A stretch of DNA of 64,000 nt from Propionivibrio soli (lineage in GTDB: Bacteria > Pseudomonadota > Gammaproteobacteria > Burkholderiales > Rhodocyclaceae), in the NCBI RefSeq assembly GCF_025770765.1, contig NZ_JANZKY010000005.1, positions 124,001 to 188,000 on the forward strand, read 5' to 3'. The position numbers and the translations under genes were made by a program. Of the stretch, positions 18,668 to 27,827 are shown one piece after another; position 1 is the first letter of the stretch, and each line of letters begins with the position of its first letter. The notes under the pieces were generated by a model. The model saw only the letters and a program-made list of their open reading frames with translations. It was not told the DNA's origin and made no database searches.

Positions 18668-20110
18668 ATGAGTGCTTTCACGATCCGGCGCGAGTCAATG
18701 CGCGTTGCCAGCGGACGGCCGACTGGCGATGGGCGTGTCATTGAGGTCCTTAACCCCTATTCTGGTGAATGCGTGGGGACCGTGCCCAAAGCATCGGTCG
18801 ACGATGTCCGCGCGGCGCTTGAGGCCGCTGCAAAATATCGCCCAACCCTTACTCGGGCGGACCGGGCCGCCATACTGCAACAGGCCGCGGAAAGCGTCGT
18901 ATCGCGGAAGCAAGAAATCAGTGACCTGATTACGGCCGAGTCCGGCCTATGCAAGCAGGACACGCTCTACGAGGTAGGCCGCGTACGAGACGTGCTTCTT
19001 TTCGCCGCGCAAGCTGCGCTGCAGGATGACGGACAGATTTTTTCCTGCGACATAACGCCCCACGGCCGCCATCGGCGGGTATTTACCCAACGCTCGCCCT
19101 TGCTGGGCGTCATCACGGCGATCACGCCGTTCAATCATCCGATGAACCAGGTGGCGCACAAAGTCGCACCTGCGATTGCGACAAACAACCGCATGGTCCT
19201 GAAACCGTCGGAGAAGGTTCCTCTTTCGGCGCTGCTTTTTGCCGACATTCTTTATGAGGCTGGACTTCCCGTCCCCATGTTCCAAGTGGTCACCGGGGAA
19301 CCGGCCGAGATCGCCGACGAACTCCTGACCAATCATTACGTCGATCTGGTGAGCTTTACGGGCGGCGTCAGCGTCGGCAAATACATCGCGAGCAAGGTCG
19401 GGTACCGGCGGGTGGTGCTTGAACTCGGCGGCAATGATCCGCTGATCGTCATGGACGATGCTGATCTTGACGAGGCGGCGGCGCTTGCGGTCACGGGATC
19501 CTACAAGAACTCGGGACAGCGGTGCACGGCCGTCAAACGAATTCTTGTGCAGAATCGCGTGGCCGACGAATTCGTCGACCGGCTCGTCGAAAAAACAACC
19601 CAGTGGCGTTTCGGCAACCCGACTGACGAGACGCAGCAGATGGGAACGGTGATCGATGAAGCGGCGGCCAAAGTGTTCCAGAGCCGGGTGGAGGACGCCG
19701 TCGCTCTAGGCGCAGAGCTTCGCTGTGGTAACCAACGAGAAGGCGCCCTTTATGCGCCCACCGTCGTCGATCACGTCACATCCGAAATGAGTGTCGTTCG
19801 CTATGAGACGTTTGGCCCCGTGTCACCCGTGATTCGTTTCGAGACGGTTGATGACGCAATCGAGATCGTGAATGGCTCCGCCTACGGGTTGTCGTCGGGT
19901 GTCTGTACCAATCGCCTGGATGTCATTACACGTCTGGTAAACGAACTTCAAGTGGGTTCGGTGAACGTGCGTGAGGTTCCTGGTTACCGGCTCGAACTCA
20001 CGCCGTTCGGGGGCATCAAGGATTCCGGACTCGGCTACAAGGAAGGCGTGCAAGAGGCGATGAAGAGCTTCACAAACGTCAAAACCTACTCGCTTCCTTG
20101 GCCCGCATGA
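18668..20110 (+). CDS. phnY: Phosphonoacetaldehyde dehydrogenase
   Basis: 480 residues from the ATG at 18668; a longer in-frame start would lie inside phnR. NAD(P)-dependent aldehyde dehydrogenase fold: ITPFNHPMNQVAHKVAPAIA, cofactor loop SFTGGVSVGKYIASK, catalytic Glu in LELGGNDPLIV, catalytic Cys near 285 in NSGQRCTAVKR, and ETFGPVSPVIRF. In this cluster it is the phosphonoacetaldehyde dehydrogenase that links PhnW to PhnA. It lies 28 bases after phnR and overlaps the next gene by 4 bases, so the three form a transcription unit. Confidence 0.92.
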   Translation: MSAFTIRRESMRVASGRPTGDGRVIEVLNPYSGECVGTVPKASVDDVRAALEAAAKYRPTLTRADRAAILQQAAESVVSRKQEISDLITAESGLCKQDTLYEVGRVRDVLLFAAQAALQDDGQIFSCDITPHGRHRRVFTQRSPLLGVITAITPFNHPMNQVAHKVAPAIATNNRMVLKPSEKVPLSALLFADILYEAGLPVPMFQVVTGEPAEIADELLTNHYVDLVSFTGGVSVGKYIASKVGYRRVVLELGGNDPLIVMDDADLDEAAALAVTGSYKNSGQRCTAVKRILVQNRVADEFVDRLVEKTTQWRFGNPTDETQQMGTVIDEAAAKVFQSRVEDAVALGAELRCGNQREGALYAPTVVDHVTSEMSVVRYETFGPVSPVIRFETVDDAIEIVNGSAYGLSSGVCTNRLDVITRLVNELQVGSVNVREVPGYRLELTPFGGIKDSGLGYKEGVQEAMKSFTNVKTYSLPWPA

Positions 20111-20769
20111 CATCCACCTCGGTACTCATGGCCGTTCTGTTGTCCGCAGTGATGCATGCGGGGTGGAACTTCCTGGTGAAAGCCAGCAGTGATCGTCTTC
20201 TTGACACCGTGACCATCGCCGTGGGCGGAAGCTTTCTCGCGGCCCTAACGCTACCTTTTGTTCCACCTCCGTTACCTGAAAGCCGGTGGTGGCTTGGTTG
20301 TTCGGTGTTCGTCCACATCGCGTACTTTCTGGCCTTGGTGGAGAGCTATAAACACGCCGACCTATCCGTCGCCTATCCCTTGATGCGTGGCTGCGCACCC
20401 GTTATCGTGGCCTTATGCGCTCCTTTGTTTGGGGAGCCTTATCACTCGACCCTTTTCATCGGCATCGGCCTGGTTGGCCTGGGCATTATCTTCCCCGTAG
20501 TGATCGGCTTCGGTCGCTGCGTCGCGGAAACAAGAGGGCTGCCATACGCTCTTTGCAACTCCGCGGTTATTGCTCTCTACACCATTCTTGATGGGGTCGG
20601 CGTACGCCACTCAGGAAGCGCCGCCGCCTATACCCTATGGCTTTTCTTTTTCGATGCATGGGGAATACTGGCGGTAGCGTTATGGTATCGGGGAGGCGAC
20701 GTGATCCGTCATCTCGCGCACCGCTGGATGTATGGGATCAGCGCGGTGGTCATCCGCTTGGGGGCGTGA
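20107..20769 (+). CDS. EamA/DMT-type transporter, C-terminally truncated
   Basis: 221 residues from the ATG at 20107, overlapping the phnY stop (ATGA). N-terminal half is a clear EamA repeat (AVLLSAVMHAGWNFLVKASSDR, YLALVESYKHADLSVAYPLMRG). The second repeat breaks off after RWMYGISAVVIRLGA, where family members of about 280-300 residues continue for two or three more helices. None of the three frames downstream restores a recognisable end. It is probably a degraded exporter or importer of a phosphonate or C2 product. Whether the short protein functions is doubtful. Confidence 0.7.
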   Translation: MTSTSVLMAVLLSAVMHAGWNFLVKASSDRLLDTVTIAVGGSFLAALTLPFVPPPLPESRWWLGCSVFVHIAYFLALVESYKHADLSVAYPLMRGCAPVIVALCAPLFGEPYHSTLFIGIGLVGLGIIFPVVIGFGRCVAETRGLPYALCNSAVIALYTILDGVGVRHSGSAAAYTLWLFFFDAWGILAVALWYRGGDVIRHLAHRWMYGISAVVIRLGA

Positions 20770-20807
20770 ATCTCACCTCACCTTTTGTCTTTCGCGGGAA
20801 CGATCGG

Positions 20808-20832
20808 GCGCCCCCTCGTTCGGGGCGCTTTT
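20808..20832 (+). terminator. Rho-independent terminator after phnR-phnY-eamA
   Basis: GCGCCCC, a seven-base loop, GGGGCGC and a TTTT tail, 39 bases after the truncated transporter. Confidence 0.7.
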
Positions 20833-20836
20833 CATC

Positions 20837-21100
20837 ATGGTGCAATATTCGTTGTCCAAGATGCGCGAATGTTCTCCTATTTCGCAAAGCCTCATGCGTG
20901 AGCACGAAAAATATGTCGGCCGGCTGGTGCGCCTGAAGTCCAGCGCCCACTCGCAACACCTCGGTCAACCCGAGCACGACGACAATGACGATGGAGAGGT
21001 TTTTGTGGTTGCCGCCACTGTGCGCGGCGCCCGCCGGATCGTTTGCTACGGCGCCAGCCGACGAGTTAACGTCCCGCGGTCCGAGGTCGTTTTTCTGTAG
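20837..21100 (+). CDS. Small hypothetical protein (87 aa)
   Basis: ATG at 20837, immediately after a terminator; the frame is open further upstream but that part overlaps the transporter gene. Codon third positions are GC-rich as in neighbouring real genes. The C-terminal half (GEVFVVAATVRGARRIVCYGASRRVNVPRSEVVFL) looks like a compact beta-rich domain, and the middle has an acidic run (DDNDDG). I do not recognise it. No strong ribosome site is visible. An antisense ORF covers the same bases but has poorer composition. Confidence 0.45.
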   Translation: MVQYSLSKMRECSPISQSLMREHEKYVGRLVRLKSSAHSQHLGQPEHDDNDDGEVFVVAATVRGARRIVCYGASRRVNVPRSEVVFL

Positions 21101-21168
21101 AAAAAAAAACGGCAGGGTCTGCGGATCGTGCACGGTTCTGAAACGCGAGGCTTGTTGAGCAGCCAGCC

Positions 21169-21504
21169 TTAGCGTCGTTGCGGTAGAGCTTCCAAGAGCT
21201 TCTTGATCCCCTTCGCATCGTATTTGAAAAGCAGCGATAAAGCCGCCCGGACCAAATCGCTTTTCTTCACGTCTAGATCTTGGTCTGTGAGTTCACGCTT
21301 GATCCGAACCAGTTCGTTGTGCTCGCTCTTCAAGAGGGTAAAGCTGTCGCGGACCGGTGCGCTTCGGTTCCGCAGGACTTTATCCAGCGGACGAGGAAAG
21401 AACTTCGATAAGCGCTTGCGCCGTGCAGGGAGACCGGCAGAGGGATTTATGACGGTCGAAACGTTCGTCTTCCCACCGGCTGACTCAGAGTTATTGTTAG
21501 CCAT
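21169..21504 (-). CDS. Small basic hypothetical protein (111 aa)
   Basis: Starts at the ATG at 21504 behind GGAAGGAA. The first 40 residues are polar and disordered-looking; the rest is highly charged and helical: DSFTLLKSEHNELVRIKRELTDQDLDVKKSDLVRAALSLLFKYDAKGIKKLLEAL. The KKSDLVRAALSLL part resembles the helix-turn-helix end of ribbon-helix-helix regulators (as in plasmid ParD/CopG types), so a DNA-binding role is possible but unproven. Divergent from the 93-residue gene at 21598. Confidence 0.6.
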   Translation of the reverse strand: MANNNSESAGGKTNVSTVINPSAGLPARRKRLSKFFPRPLDKVLRNRSAPVRDSFTLLKSEHNELVRIKRELTDQDLDVKKSDLVRAALSLLFKYDAKGIKKLLEALPQRR

Positions 21505-21597
21505 TTCCTTCCTCATTCTCAACACAATCCATTCTGTTTGTTCTATAGGGGCTTGCCCTGGTACGTATAATTAACGTCTCAACTCGGAGACATCGCC

Positions 21598-21879
21598 ATG
21601 CTGGACTATCGAATGGTGGCTGACGAGGCAGAGCGTTGGTCAAACGATCCCCGACTTGGTGAGAACTGGCGATCAGTTGCGCGCAGTCTTGCGCATCTGA
21701 GCACAATTCTCATCGATCCCTACTATGGCTGCCCGACCGAGCACGAGGCAGCCGAAGTGATGTATCGGCGCCTGAGCAAAGCGGTTAAGTCGCTGAGGTT
21801 AACCAGAGCGCCTAGCTTCTCTCTGAAAGGTCCGTCATCCCGCCAAAAATCCATACCAATCATATGGACTTTAGTATAA
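21598..21879 (+). CDS. Small hypothetical protein (93 aa)
   Basis: ATG at 21598 with GGAG nine bases upstream. The sequence MLDYRMVADEAERWSNDPRLGENWRSVARSLAHL is soluble and helical; the last 20 residues look less constrained. No family recognised. It faces away from the 111-residue gene at 21504, sharing a 93-base intergenic region that includes an AT-rich GTATAATTAA-like stretch usable as a promoter. Confidence 0.5.
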   Translation: MLDYRMVADEAERWSNDPRLGENWRSVARSLAHLSTILIDPYYGCPTEHEAAEVMYRRLSKAVKSLRLTRAPSFSLKGPSSRQKSIPIIWTLV

Positions 21880-22398
21880 CGGCGAGCGTCGCAGAAACCG
21901 GCTTTATGACAGATATGTGACAAGGTTTTGCGGCAGTGCCCGACGGTATCGTGAAGGTAAAGACCCTCCGTACGGGAAAGAAAATTGTATGTGGTCGCGC
22001 TAGCTGGTCCTATACTCCGTCGCCCGAAGACGAGTCCTCGCCAATCCTGATGCGCGTGCGACTCGCGGTGTGATTTTGGGTTGCGGTGCTAACCCGCATT
22101 CCGACAGGATGGCGCGCCTTCTCCGATGGAAGCCCTTCCACGGTGTGTTTCCCACGTTTCCGTCTGCTCCATGGACTAAGCGTCGGCACCTTCATGGGAC
22201 GCACATGTGATTGGTGTGAACGCTGTGTCATTTGCTCGTAATACGATGCGCTGACAATGCCCGTGGGATGAGCAAGCTGGCCAAGATCGGTTCGGATGTG
22301 CCATTTACTGGAATTCGGCGGCTCGCTGCTACGGCGTCAGTTGGCGTCAGCGCTTGTGACGTTTTCCTGATGTGAGAAGAACAACAAAGGGACAAGTA
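21880..22398. other. Non-coding or unrecognised region upstream of ppx
   Basis: About 520 bases. No ORF with coding-like composition on either strand, no tRNA and no clear Pho box. The final 60 bases should hold the ppx promoter, but no convincing -35/-10 pair was found. Confidence 0.4.
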
Positions 22399-23988
22399 AT
22401 GCTCCGCGTGGTGGGCGATTCCACGGAAGTGGCCGTATCCGAAGACCCAAGGCATTTCGCCGCCGTCGACCTTGGCTCGAATAGCTTTCGCCTGCAAATC
22501 GGTCGTGTCATTGACGACCAGATCTACCCGATGGACTCGATCAAGGAGTCTGTACGGCTCGCCTCGGGGATCACATCCGACAAAAGGCTTGATGAGCCGG
22601 CTCAGCAGCGAGCCTTGGCCGCGCTAAGCCGATTCGGTGAACGCCTGCGCGGGTTCGACAAAAGCACCGTGCGTGTGGTGGGAACGAATGCGCTACGCGT
22701 CGCCCGGAATGCGCCTGATTTCCTTCCGCTGGCGGAGAAGGCGCTTGGCTTCCCGATCGAGATCATTGCCGGGCGTGAAGAAGCGAGGTTGATCTACGTC
22801 GGCGTGGTGCACTCGTTGCCGCCGTTCGACGGGCCTCGCTTGGTCGTCGACATCGGCGGCGGCTCAACGGAGTTCATCGTCGGCCGGCAAATGAAACCGC
22901 TGCTGTTGGAATCGCTATATATGGGATGCGTGAGTTATTCGGAGCGCTTTTTCCCTGGCGGCAAGGTGGACAAAAAGCGCTTCCGGGAAGCCGAGACGAT
23001 GGCCGGCCAGGAGATCGAGCGCATCGCGGCGGCGTATGGTCAGGTGGGTTGGGGCGAAGCGGTGGGTTCCTCTGGGTCAGCGCGTGCCATCGCCGAGTTG
23101 CTCGAAGCAAACGGACTCAATCCGGGCGGCGTTGGAGGCATTACGTGGCGTGGCCTCGAATCCCTGCGCAGCCTGATGATTCAGGCCGGTTCGATCGATC
23201 GCTTAGAACTGCGCAATCTACCGCTTGAAAGATTGCCCGTCCTCGTGGGTGGTGTTGCCATCCTGTACGCGATTTTCAGCGGGCTGGGTATCGAGCGTAT
23301 GAAGTATGCCGGTGGCGCTTTGCGTCTCGGCGTCCTTTACGATTTGCTCGGGCGTCTTCATCAGCGCGATATGCGCGATACGACGGTGCGCCACTTTAAG
23401 CGCCGCTACCACGTAGACCTGCACCAATCGGCACGGGTGGAGCAAGCAGCGCGGGCGTTATTCAAACAATTGAATCGCCATCCATGCAACCTCGCGGTGG
23501 GTACGAAAGAAGACCAAGAGCGCGAGAACGCGTGGCGCTTTCTCCAATGGGCGGCGGCGTTGCACGAGATTGGCCTCTCGGTGGCGCACAGTGACTACCA
23601 CAAACACGGTGCCTATATTCTCGCGGCGGCTGACATGCCCGGATTCTCCACCGAGGACCAGGAACGCCTCGCCAAAATCGTGCTCGGACAGCGCGGTAAG
23701 CTCGAAAAGCTCGCTGCTTTATCCAAAGGCAACCCGCTCTGGACCCTGATCTTCTGCCTCCGTCTCGCTGTTTTGCTTTGCCGATCGCGTGATGACCGGC
23801 CATTCCCTGAGATTCACGTCGGAATACTCCCATCGGGCGTTGGGTATGAGATTGAACTGCCCGATGCTTGGGGGGAGACTAACCCGCTCAGTGCCGCCGC
23901 CCTTTCGGATGAGAGTGCCCTCTGGCGACGGGTCGGTATAGATTTCCAAATCAAGTATCGCCCTGCGCATCTCGTTGCGATCGCCTGA
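22399..23988 (+). CDS. ppx: Exopolyphosphatase (Ppx/GppA family)
   Basis: 529 residues from the ATG at 22399, preceded by AAAGGGA; an ATG at 22372 is in frame but has no ribosome site. The actin-like ATPase domain shows AAVDLGSNSFRLQIGR near 17-32 and VVDIGGGSTEFIVGR near 150-164, and the C-terminal half is the HD-like helical domain (WAAALHEIGLSVAHSDYHKHGAYI). The length fits Ppx more than the shorter GppA-type proteins. It releases phosphate from polyphosphate chain ends. It is not next to ppk. The protein could also act on pppGpp, as some family members do. Confidence 0.9.
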   Translation: MLRVVGDSTEVAVSEDPRHFAAVDLGSNSFRLQIGRVIDDQIYPMDSIKESVRLASGITSDKRLDEPAQQRALAALSRFGERLRGFDKSTVRVVGTNALRVARNAPDFLPLAEKALGFPIEIIAGREEARLIYVGVVHSLPPFDGPRLVVDIGGGSTEFIVGRQMKPLLLESLYMGCVSYSERFFPGGKVDKKRFREAETMAGQEIERIAAAYGQVGWGEAVGSSGSARAIAELLEANGLNPGGVGGITWRGLESLRSLMIQAGSIDRLELRNLPLERLPVLVGGVAILYAIFSGLGIERMKYAGGALRLGVLYDLLGRLHQRDMRDTTVRHFKRRYHVDLHQSARVEQAARALFKQLNRHPCNLAVGTKEDQERENAWRFLQWAAALHEIGLSVAHSDYHKHGAYILAAADMPGFSTEDQERLAKIVLGQRGKLEKLAALSKGNPLWTLIFCLRLAVLLCRSRDDRPFPEIHVGILPSGVGYEIELPDAWGETNPLSAAALSDESALWRRVGIDFQIKYRPAHLVAIA

Positions 23989-24312
23989 ATCGATTCGGCC
24001 GAAATGCACTCACGCAGCTCGGCCATCTGCCGTTGGCCCGTGCTGACCGATCTGTCCGTTCAACCATGTGAGTTCGAGAACGTCAGCTCTCCCGTTTGGA
24101 ACTCGAACTCCCGACCCAAAGCAGGCATCCGGCTTTGTTGCGATGGGCAATGCGTGCCATCGACCAAGCATGCCCACGTGAATTGTTGTGCCAGCCGAAG
24201 TCTGCCTGTCCGACAATGAGCACTGGTCCAACGAGAAAGCAAAGGTAGCCCTGCTTCTATTTAGGGGTGCGTCAGACCTACAACAACGAGGGGTTTAAAA
24301 AGGAGGGTGAAA

Positions 24313-24396
24313 ATGAGGGAAGCCGGGAGAGCGCGATCAGCTATCTCTGAGTCATTCAATACGTTAAAGGCATTTTGGCCTCGTCCGTATTATTAA
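24313..24396 (+). CDS. Possible 27-residue small protein
   Basis: ATG at 24313 preceded by AAGGAGG at about 6-7 bases, the strongest ribosome-binding sequence in this part of the window. It encodes 27 residues (starting MREAGRARSAISESFNTLK, ending RPYY) and stops at TAA. Amphipathic-helix-like, positively charged, no membrane segment. It may be a real small protein or a leader peptide, or a chance match; nothing downstream on the plus strand obviously depends on it. Confidence 0.3.
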   Translation: MREAGRARSAISESFNTLKAFWPRPYY

Positions 24397-24550
24397 CAAT
24401 AATCAGGGCGTTCAGCGCCTAGTTTGGCCGCACCATGTGAAACGACTAAGCTGCCTCCTTCTTGTTGACGTATTGACATCTGTCTCTGCCATTGCTTCGC
24501 CCCGAGGCGGAAATTGCATATGCCATCGCAAGCCCCTCTATTGCGGTGAT

Positions 24551-24593
24551 CAAAACTGACAACGGGAGGTTGGGTGCCCAGCCACTCCTCCCG
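24551..24593 (-). terminator. Probable terminator downstream of glmS
   Basis: On the minus strand, CGGGAGG and CCTCCCG arms (24563-24593) enclose a smaller TGGG/CCCA stem and are followed by TTGTCAGTTTT. It sits 18 bases after the glmS stop. The T-tract is interrupted, so the call is moderate. Confidence 0.5.
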
Positions 24594-24610
24594 GGGCTCC
24601 ATCATCGTTG

Positions 24611-26440
24611 CTACTCGACAGTGACTGATTTGGCCAGGTTGCGCGGCTTGTCGACGTCGGTACCGCGGACCAGAGCGACGTGATAAGCCAACAACTGCAA
24701 CGGAACGACGTGCAGCAGCGCCGAAAGCTGCCCGTAATGCTCAGGCAGGCGCATGAGATGGATTCCATCGGACGCCATCATCTCGCTATCAGCGTCGGCA
24801 AAGACATAAAGCTCGCCACCGCGGGCGCGTACTTCTTGCAGGTTCGACTTGAGCTTCTCAAGCAGAATGTCGTTCGGGGCGACGGCAATGACCGGCATTT
24901 CCTTGTCGACGAGCGCCAAGGGGCCGTGCTTGAGCTCGCCGGCCGGATACGCCTCGGCGTGAATATAGGTGATTTCCTTGAGTTTAAGAGCGCCTTCCAG
25001 GGCGATCGGATAGTGTCGGCCGCGCCCTAGGAACAAGGCGTCCTGTTTCATTGCAAAACGTTCCGACCATTCGCGAATCTGCGGCTCGAGTTCCAAGACT
25101 TTGGTCAATGCGCTGGGCAGATGGCGCAATGCCTGCAACTCGGAGGCTTCGAGTGCTGGGGAGAGGCGCCCGCGCAGCTTGGCCAGGATCAGCGTCAAGA
25201 GGTACAACGCGGCTAACTGCGTCGTGAATGCTTTGGTTGAAGCCACACCGATTTCCGGGCCAGCGCGCGTAATGAAACGCAGCGCGTTGGCGCGCACCAA
25301 TGACGATTCGGGCACGTTACAGATACACAGCGTGCGCGTCATGCCTTGTGCCTTGGCATGCTCGAGGGCGGCCAAGGTATCGGCCGTTTCGCCCGACTGC
25401 GAGAGCGTAACAACAAGCGTATCCGGATCGGATACCGATTCTCGATAACGATATTCGCTTGCCACCTCGACATTGCAGGGGATGCCTGCAATGGCTTCAA
25501 GCCAGTAACGGGCAACCAGACCCGCGTGGTAACTGGTGCCGCACGCGATGATGAGCACTTGTCGGGCGTCCTTGAGCAAAGACTCCGTATCGGCGCCAAA
25601 AAGACCCGGTTGAATGCTGCGCGCCGTGCCGAGCATTTCAAGCGTGTTCGACAGGGCTACCGGCTGCTCGAAGATTTCCTTCTGCATGTAGTGCCGATAC
25701 TGCCCCAGTTCCACAGCGTCGGCGGAGAGTTGGGACTCCGTCTCGGCGCGTTCGACCGGCGTACCGTCGACGCGTGTGATACGAAAACCGTCGCGGGTCA
25801 ATTCAGCGCAGTCGCCGTTCTCCAGATACACGATGCGCCGCGTCACTTGCAGCAAGGCCGCCACATCGGATGCCGCGTAATTGCCGTCTTCGGCCAGACC
25901 CAGCAGCAGCGGGGCCCCTTCGCGGGCAACGACAAGCCGGTCAGGATTGTCCTGGCGGAGCACGGCGATCGCAAAGGCACCTTGCAACTGGGCAATCGCC
26001 GTTCGGGCAGCGGTGAAGAAATCGGCCGTCTTCTTCAGTTCGGAAGCAATCAGGTGCGCGACAACCTCGGTGTCGGTGTCTGAGGTGAACTCGTAGCCCT
26101 CTCCCTTGAGCCGCAGACGCAGCGCCTCGTGATTCTCGATAATGCCGTTATGAACGACAGCCAGGCCGCCCGAGATGTGCGGATGTGCGTTGCGCTCGCA
26201 CGGCACGCCATGCGTCGCCCACCGCGTATGGGAAATACCGATATGCCCTGAGACATGTGACTCTTCGACCTGCGCCGCGAGCCCAGACACTCGTCCCACG
26301 GCACGCAAGCGCCGCAAGCCGTCAGCGTCGATCAGCGCCAATCCGGCCGAGTCATAACCCCGGTATTCCAGTTTGCGCAAACCTTCGAGCAGGACAGGAA
26401 CGATGTCGCGGTCTGCAACCGCAGCGACGATGCCACACAT
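24611..26440 (-). CDS. glmS: Glutamine--fructose-6-phosphate aminotransferase
   Basis: 609 residues, the normal size. N-terminal glutaminase with nucleophile Cys2 ([33 protein letters not shown]), two SIS isomerase domains ([68 protein letters not shown]) and the invariant C-terminus [11 protein letters not shown]. It makes glucosamine-6-phosphate from fructose-6-phosphate and glutamine, the first committed step to peptidoglycan and LPS amino sugars. It starts 7 bases after glmU, so the two are co-transcribed. No glmS ribozyme is expected or seen in this lineage. Confidence 0.97.
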   Translation of the reverse strand: MCGIVAAVADRDIVPVLLEGLRKLEYRGYDSAGLALIDADGLRRLRAVGRVSGLAAQVEESHVSGHIGISHTRWATHGVPCERNAHPHISGGLAVVHNGIIENHEALRLRLKGEGYEFTSDTDTEVVAHLIASELKKTADFFTAARTAIAQLQGAFAIAVLRQDNPDRLVVAREGAPLLLGLAEDGNYAASDVAALLQVTRRIVYLENGDCAELTRDGFRITRVDGTPVERAETESQLSADAVELGQYRHYMQKEIFEQPVALSNTLEMLGTARSIQPGLFGADTESLLKDARQVLIIACGTSYHAGLVARYWLEAIAGIPCNVEVASEYRYRESVSDPDTLVVTLSQSGETADTLAALEHAKAQGMTRTLCICNVPESSLVRANALRFITRAGPEIGVASTKAFTTQLAALYLLTLILAKLRGRLSPALEASELQALRHLPSALTKVLELEPQIREWSERFAMKQDALFLGRGRHYPIALEGALKLKEITYIHAEAYPAGELKHGPLALVDKEMPVIAVAPNDILLEKLKSNLQEVRARGGELYVFADADSEMMASDGIHLMRLPEHYGQLSALLHVVPLQLLAYHVALVRGTDVDKPRNLAKSVTVE

Positions 26441-26447
26441 AGTCAGT

Positions 26448-27806
26448 TCACTTTCTGGTCTTGACCGGCCGCTTCCAGCCGGGAATCGAAATCTGCTTGG
26501 CGCGGGAAATAGTGAGTGTGTCTGCCGGCGCGTCCTTGGTCAGCGTGGTGCCCGCACCCAGGGTCGCGCCTCGTCCGACCCTCACTGGCGCTACGAGTTG
26601 CGTGTCGGAACCGATAAACGCGTCATCCTCGATGATCGTCTGGAACTTGTTCGCCCCGTCGTAGTTGCAGGTGATGGTGCCTGCACCAACGTTCACGCGG
26701 CTGCCGATCATCGCATCTCCAATGTAAGCAAGATGGTTCGCTTTCGAGTGGGCGGCGATGGTACTTTTCTTGATTTCCACGAAATTGCCGACATGCACGT
26801 CTTCTGCGAGTTCCGTTCCCGGCCGGAGCCGCGCAAAAGGTCCGATCTGCCCGTCAGCGCCGACCGTTGCATCCTCGATATGCGTAAATGCAGCCAGCCG
26901 TGTGCCAGAACCGATACGGGCGTTTTTCAGAACACAGTTCGGCCCAACCTCAACGGCTTCGCCGAGGTGCACCGTACCCTCGAAAACGCAATTCACATCA
27001 ATGAACACATCGCGTCCACAGATCAGCTCACCGCGAACGTCGATTCGTGCCGGATCGGCCAACCGGACGCCTTCCTCCATCAGCCGCTCCGCTGTGCTGC
27101 GTTGCGCGATACGCTCCAGTTCGGCAAGTTGAACCTTGCTGTTGACCCCGAGGACCTCCCACTCATGTCCCGGATGTGTCGTGCGGATTGCAACGCCCGT
27201 CTCCACTGCCATGCCAACGACGTCGGTGAGGTAGTATTCTTTCTGCGCGTTGTCGTTCGAAAGGCGCCCGAGCCATTCGCCAAGCCGGCCAGTCGGCATG
27301 GCCATGATTCCAGTATTGATCTCACGAATCCGGCATTCGTCGGAAGTGGCGTCTTTCTGCTCGACGATGCGGACAACTCGCCCCCCAGCGTCGCGCACAA
27401 TCCGGCCATAGCCGCTGGGATCGGCAAGCTCAACCGTGAGAATGGCCAGCGCATCCTGTGCCGCATGCAGTAATCGTTTCAGCGTATCTGCCTGGATTAG
27501 CGGCACGTCCCCGTAAAGCACGAGCGTCGTGCCGGCCCCCTTCAAGTGGGGGAGCGCCTGCTGTACGGCGTGTCCGGTACCGAGCTGCGGTTCCTGCAGC
27601 GCCCAAGCGAGGTCCGGCGCGTCAAGGGTCGTGCGCACCATGTCACCGCCATGGCCATAGACGAGGCACAAGGTCTGAGGCGAGAGAGAACGAGCCGTAT
27701 CGATAACGTGCGCGGCCAGGGCTTTACCGGCCAGCGGGTGAAGGATTTTGGGCAGGTTGGAATGCATGCGCTTTCCCTGCCCTGCAGCGAGAATAACAAT
27801 GTTCAT
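26448..27806 (-). CDS. glmU: Bifunctional UDP-GlcNAc pyrophosphorylase / glucosamine-1-phosphate acetyltransferase
   Basis: 452 residues. N-terminal nucleotidyltransferase motif [20 protein letters not shown] at 6-25, [11 protein letters not shown] and LYGDVPLI; C-terminal left-handed beta-helix acetyltransferase of hexapeptide repeats ([58 protein letters not shown]). It acetylates and uridylates glucosamine-1-phosphate to give UDP-GlcNAc. Placed between a membrane winged-helix gene (21 bases upstream) and glmS (7 bases downstream) on the same strand. Confidence 0.97.
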   Translation of the reverse strand: MNIVILAAGQGKRMHSNLPKILHPLAGKALAAHVIDTARSLSPQTLCLVYGHGGDMVRTTLDAPDLAWALQEPQLGTGHAVQQALPHLKGAGTTLVLYGDVPLIQADTLKRLLHAAQDALAILTVELADPSGYGRIVRDAGGRVVRIVEQKDATSDECRIREINTGIMAMPTGRLGEWLGRLSNDNAQKEYYLTDVVGMAVETGVAIRTTHPGHEWEVLGVNSKVQLAELERIAQRSTAERLMEEGVRLADPARIDVRGELICGRDVFIDVNCVFEGTVHLGEAVEVGPNCVLKNARIGSGTRLAAFTHIEDATVGADGQIGPFARLRPGTELAEDVHVGNFVEIKKSTIAAHSKANHLAYIGDAMIGSRVNVGAGTITCNYDGANKFQTIIEDDAFIGSDTQLVAPVRVGRGATLGAGTTLTKDAPADTLTISRAKQISIPGWKRPVKTRK

Positions 27807-27827
27807 GAAAGTACCTGGTAATGCGGA

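Larger units (their letters stand above)
23989..24610. other. Gap between convergent ppx and glmS
   Basis: 622 bases with no recognised gene of normal size. Antisense-type ORFs of 60-73 residues near 24010-24240 and 24393-24605 match no family I know. It contains one short ORF with a perfect ribosome site (24313-24396) and a hairpin downstream of glmS (24551-24593). Confidence 0.4.

Noticed and set aside
22200-22398. Possible Pho box upstream of ppx
   Set aside because: CTGTGTCAT and GTGACG fragments are present but not as paired CTGTCA-like repeats with 11-base spacing.
24085-24125. T-arm-like GTTCGAGTTCC on the minus strand
   Set aside because: No acceptor, D or anticodon arm can be drawn around it and the T stem does not pair, so it is not a tRNA.
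26373-27473. A 366-residue ORF antisense to glmU
   Set aside because: It lies entirely opposite glmU, including the catalytic motifs, and shows no domain features.
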